A DNA stretch of 64,000 nucleotides, taken from positions 18,396,354 through 18,460,353 of the forward strand of contig NC_045139.1 in the NCBI RefSeq assembly GCF_008831285.2. Reading direction: 5' to 3'. Positions 60,732 through 64,000 of this stretch are shown here, one piece after another. The notes below the pieces were generated by a model, which was given only the letters and a program-made list of their open reading frames with translations, ran no database searches and was not told where the DNA came from. Positions within the stretch are counted from its first letter, which is position 1. Each line of letters starts with the position of its first letter. The translations under genes and the position numbers were made by a program. The DNA is from Nymphaea colorata. Its lineage: Eukaryota; Streptophyta; Magnoliopsida; Nymphaeales; Nymphaeaceae.

Positions 60732-62674
60732 TAGCATATGTAGTTGAAGAGTGTGCTAAAGAGGACACTAAATATATAATTAACAAATTTTCAGATATCC
60801 TTGCGGTGACCTGGGTCTCGTAGCTGTCATATATAACTAAACTCAGGTTCACCGAAATCGAATATGTAAATTCAAAGTTTTATATTGAGCTAAGTGAAGT
60901 GCCCCTTGAAGCCCCCACCTATGTACCCCTTGGGTGTACTGTAAGACTACTGAGGTCCCCAAGCAGTCCTAGTGCTTTTGGGAGAAGGAGATTCACCTCA
61001 AACACACTGCAAATTTGAATTAGCTTTGTAGTAAGCAACACCCATATAAAAAGTGACATAACAAGTGTAATAATAATCTTGATAATCGAAACTAACAACA
61101 TTTTTAGACTTCTGGCGAAGCAGGAAATTTTGGTGGAGGGGCACATCTCTTACTTAAGAGAACGAGTGATTGCAGGGTACTGACTCGGGTATGGTGTAAG
61201 CATCATATGAACCTAACTGAACCTAGGTATAACTTAATCAGACCAGCTCCGTTCTAAGGCAGAGTAACCAAACAAATGAGGGGGTCAACCCCTAAGTGGG
61301 GGAGCCCACCAAACACATGACTGCTTTTTCCATGAGTGTGAGAGGTCCTGAACATTGGGTGACTGCTTTTTCTCTCAGTGGTGAGTGGCCTTATACATTG
61401 GAGGTGGAGGCTGAGGTGATGGCGACAATAAGGTCATAACCATGGTGGCCTCTACAAAAAGGCTTTAAAAGATCACACTTTACACTCATTGGATGTGTTT
61501 TTTTGCCATTAACACTAATTTCTACTGCTGCCACCATCCGCATTATTTCCACTTTCATACACTGTGACTAATGTCAATGCCACAGTAACTACCAAACATC
61601 TACTGTTTATGTTTTTCTCCATTCTCACATCACTGGTATCACCATTTCTCCATAACATCACCAATTTTCTGTACCACTATGGCTATTATTGCCGTCACCT
61701 CAAATCACTAGTTCTTGTTTTTACCACGACCGCTTTCACTGCTCTCCTGCTGCCACCGTACTTCCCCTTTCATGTTTCCCTTTTCGAGCTCTTTCTTCCC
61801 GTAGATCATTATTTCTTTTAACGAGTTTTACTTTCAACTACGAACATTACAAAGGGAATACAGAGAGGAAGGTCCGTTACTTTGAAGGAAACGTCATTCA
61901 AGAATGTTGTGTTAAGATTTAGCAGTCATCAATTTTAGGAGCTAAAGCGTTTGTCAACTGACACATCTATTCAAAGGAGTAACACGAATCGAACTGAGAA
62001 TGGATGCTTAGAGTTTAGCGAAGCCCATCAAAGAAAGAGAGGCCGTGGCTGCAGATCGAGTGCTTCCGTGGTGAAAGCTGTAGCTCCTGACTAGAGACTG
62101 CCTCTGATAGGCAAGGACGGAATCAAGCGACAAGAAAGATGCTGTGTCGATGGCAGGAAGGAAGAACAGGATAAAAGACTGTACAACATCTGAGGCCACT
62201 GGTTTTTCTTCGTTTATTCAATGTTAGGACATGAGCTCTAACAATATACAAACTGGACGAGACATCTCCAACTACATTGCATGGAGATCTGGCGACCAAT
62301 ATCATGCCAAACTAAATATGAAATCTGTTTTATCTATTTTCTAAAATAATCAGTGGGTTGCAAATCTATAGCTCCAACTACATTTCATGGTGATCCGCTA
62401 ACAGGTTGGATTACTGGCACCATTTCTTAACAAGTGCTAGGCTTTTTGGTGGAGATTAAATTATCTACAGAGGTTTGGATCATTCTCAAAGAAAATGTTG
62501 CTGTGGACTCACAAAAGGAAGCACTGTTGAGATAATAAATTAATTTCACTACATGGTTGAGGATCAACCATTAAGAGTCCTCATTTTACATTCTCAATAA
62601 ACATCTTGTGAATTCTCATAGGCTTAAGTTGCAAGTGAATCAAAATTTAAGTTGCGAATCACCTCTACCCAAAA
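60732..62674. other. Gene-free DNA
   Basis: No recognisable coding sequence. An 85-codon hydrophobic frame at 61564-61821 is low-complexity and has no family signature. Around 61185-61400 there are repeated GACTGCTTTTTC and AGTGGTGAGTGGCC words. CAACACCCATATAAAA near 61038 looks like the inverse of the SINE tail. Confidence 0.45.
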
Positions 62675-62763
62675 GGTGTAGCATAGCTGGTTTGGCTTGC
62701 GGCAAGTGGTAGTTCAATCATCAATTTGATTCTTATGGGTGTTACTCCTCTATACTACAAACT
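62675..62763 (+). mobile_element. SINE-like repeat copy
   Basis: GGTGTAGCATAGCTGGTTTGG is box-A-like. GTGGTAGTTCAATCATC is box-B-like, with the consensus GTTCGAATC degraded. The tail TGATTCTTATGGGTGTTACT continues to CTACAAAC. It pairs with the copy at 60636 and, more loosely, with 33046. Confidence 0.55.
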
Positions 62764-64000
62764 ACTCTTTTGTTCATGATGGCAGCAGTGTCACAAGCTT
62801 TCAAAATCATAACGGGATGTTTACTGTGACTCTCGATCAAATGGTAATTAGAGGCAATTAAAATTTCTAAGTTTGGATCCGAATCGCGATCTTTCTTATG
62901 ATAATAGAAATCAAATTGATTCAGTTCAGCCTCAAGAGTACTTGTTTCAAGGACGCCGATGTATGTTCCATGACAAAACTAGAGTAAGAGTGGGAGACTT
63001 CAACAACTTCTTTTAATGTTAGCATTCTTAGAAACATGTATGATGCTCAAGAACAGAAAAAAAAAAATCCATGGAGTTCGAAGTGGTTTCTTTTCCTTTC
63101 TACTTTTTATAGGAGATTTGGACTTGAAAGAATTTGAAGTTATCAGAGGAGAAAAAGGTGGTCTTTTAGGAGCTCATGATCATGAATGCAAACATCCAGT
63201 GGCCGAGCCAGAAATTTCTTGTTGAATGGCACTCCAAGTTTAAATGCCAAATTTTAAGGGAGACTCATACATAAAAATAAAAGTTAATGAAGTTTATATA
63301 TGTAAATAATGTAAATTTAGTGGGCTAGTGTGGGCAATTGCCCACACCAGCTACAACGTGGCTCCACCACTGCAGACTCTTACCTAAGATTTAGCTCATA
63401 AAGGATACACATGATAGAGACGTGTATTCCTATGTTGTAGTTATAAATGGGACTATATATTTTATGCATCTCGAAAACTAGATAGGGACTTTCTATCCTC
63501 GTATCCATTCTTTTTAGTGATCAAGCACCTCATTAGACAACGGATCAAGCTTATCTGTTTCTTGTTCCACTTAGTTTAGGCACTCATCCCATAACAAATC
63601 AAACTTTTTTTTTTTTTTAAATCGAACTTTTCTTTTAAAGCACGCCGTCGACAGTAGCCGGTAATCAATTGTCATGCATCAAATTAGAGGGTATAAGAGT
63701 TCGTTTGGCAAACAGAACTGTATGTAATTATTTTATAAATATGACGTAAAAGATTATGTTAGATTCATGAAACACTTTAAAAGTAGCATATAAATCTATG
63801 CCTCAATTTTTTGGCAGATTCATGAAACATGTAAACCGTTTTATTCATCAAACGGGCCCTAAGCCGCACAGATTTGGATAGAATTTCCATAAAAATCAAT
63901 GTGCCACCAACTAATTGCAATCGAAATTTATCCCCAAACTTGTGCAATGTGGTTGAATCTGACATAGTGCGAAAAGTATATTGAAATCCAAGAACACTGA
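62764..64000. other. Gene-free DNA with two MITEs
   Basis: No coding sequence recognised. Apart from the element at 63197-63372, a second one probably spans about 63700-63861: AGTTCGTTTGGCAAACAG on the left and CATCAAACGGGCCCTAAG on the right form a weak inverted pair of the GGGCCCGTTTG type. Confidence 0.45.
63197..63372. mobile_element. hAT-type MITE (176 bp), CAGTGGCGGAGCC family
   Basis: Left terminus CAGTGGCCGAGCCAGAAATT and right terminus ACGTGGCTCCACCACTG are inverted. The interior is AT-rich, and GTGGGCAATTGCCCAC lies near the right end. Flanking octamers CAAACATC and CAGACTCT match at only about half of positions, so the target duplication has decayed or the boundary is off. Confidence 0.65.

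Noticed and set aside
61564-61922. Hydrophobic plus-strand frames
   Set aside because: Biased, low-complexity sequence with no conserved motif.

Overview
The window is nuclear DNA of a flowering plant. Every recognisable gene has plant-type structure: an actin with the three conserved plant intron positions plus a leader intron, a callose synthase, a long intronless P-class PPR gene, a STIG1-like cysteine-rich secreted protein and a clade D type PP2C. Spacers and introns are AT-rich and carry LTR, LINE, SINE and MITE relics and microsatellites. Coding sequence lacks the extreme GC bias of grasses, so a non-grass angiosperm is likely. The species cannot be named from the sequence.

Layout. 1-702: 5' end (LTR, primer-binding site, gag start) of a Copia element on the minus strand, lying in an intron of a callose synthase gene. 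958-4944 (+): last four coding exons of that gene. 4945-9540: spacer. 9541-13959 (+): actin with a GC-rich promoter, leader exon, 1.6-kb leader intron and four coding exons. 15402-15549: small MITE. 15743-20452 (+): PIG-A with a leader exon carrying a 43-codon uORF. 22400-22850 (-): decayed LINE. 23585-26053 (+): PPR protein. 26054-37710: repeat-rich spacer with a 195-bp tandem duplication, a GC-rich minisatellite split by a hAT-type MITE with an intact 8-bp target duplication, and SINEs. 37711-45435 (+): small protein with a C-terminal J domain, its introns loaded with MITEs and a dead Copia fragment. 47891-48385 (-): STIG1-like protein. 51366-57648 (-): PP2C, with a perfect 102-bp inverted repeat in its second intron. 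57949-64000: gene-free DNA with MITEs and SINEs.

The genes do not form a pathway. They are independent nuclear genes: cell-wall callose, cytoskeleton, GPI-anchor synthesis, organellar RNA processing, a J-domain co-chaperone, a secreted peptide and a phosphatase. Exon boundaries were placed by hand from reading-frame continuity and GT/AG sites, and coding phase closes exactly in the actin, PIG-A, J-domain and PP2C models. No new multi-gene system is visible. The most unusual structure is the perfect palindrome at 54200-54413.
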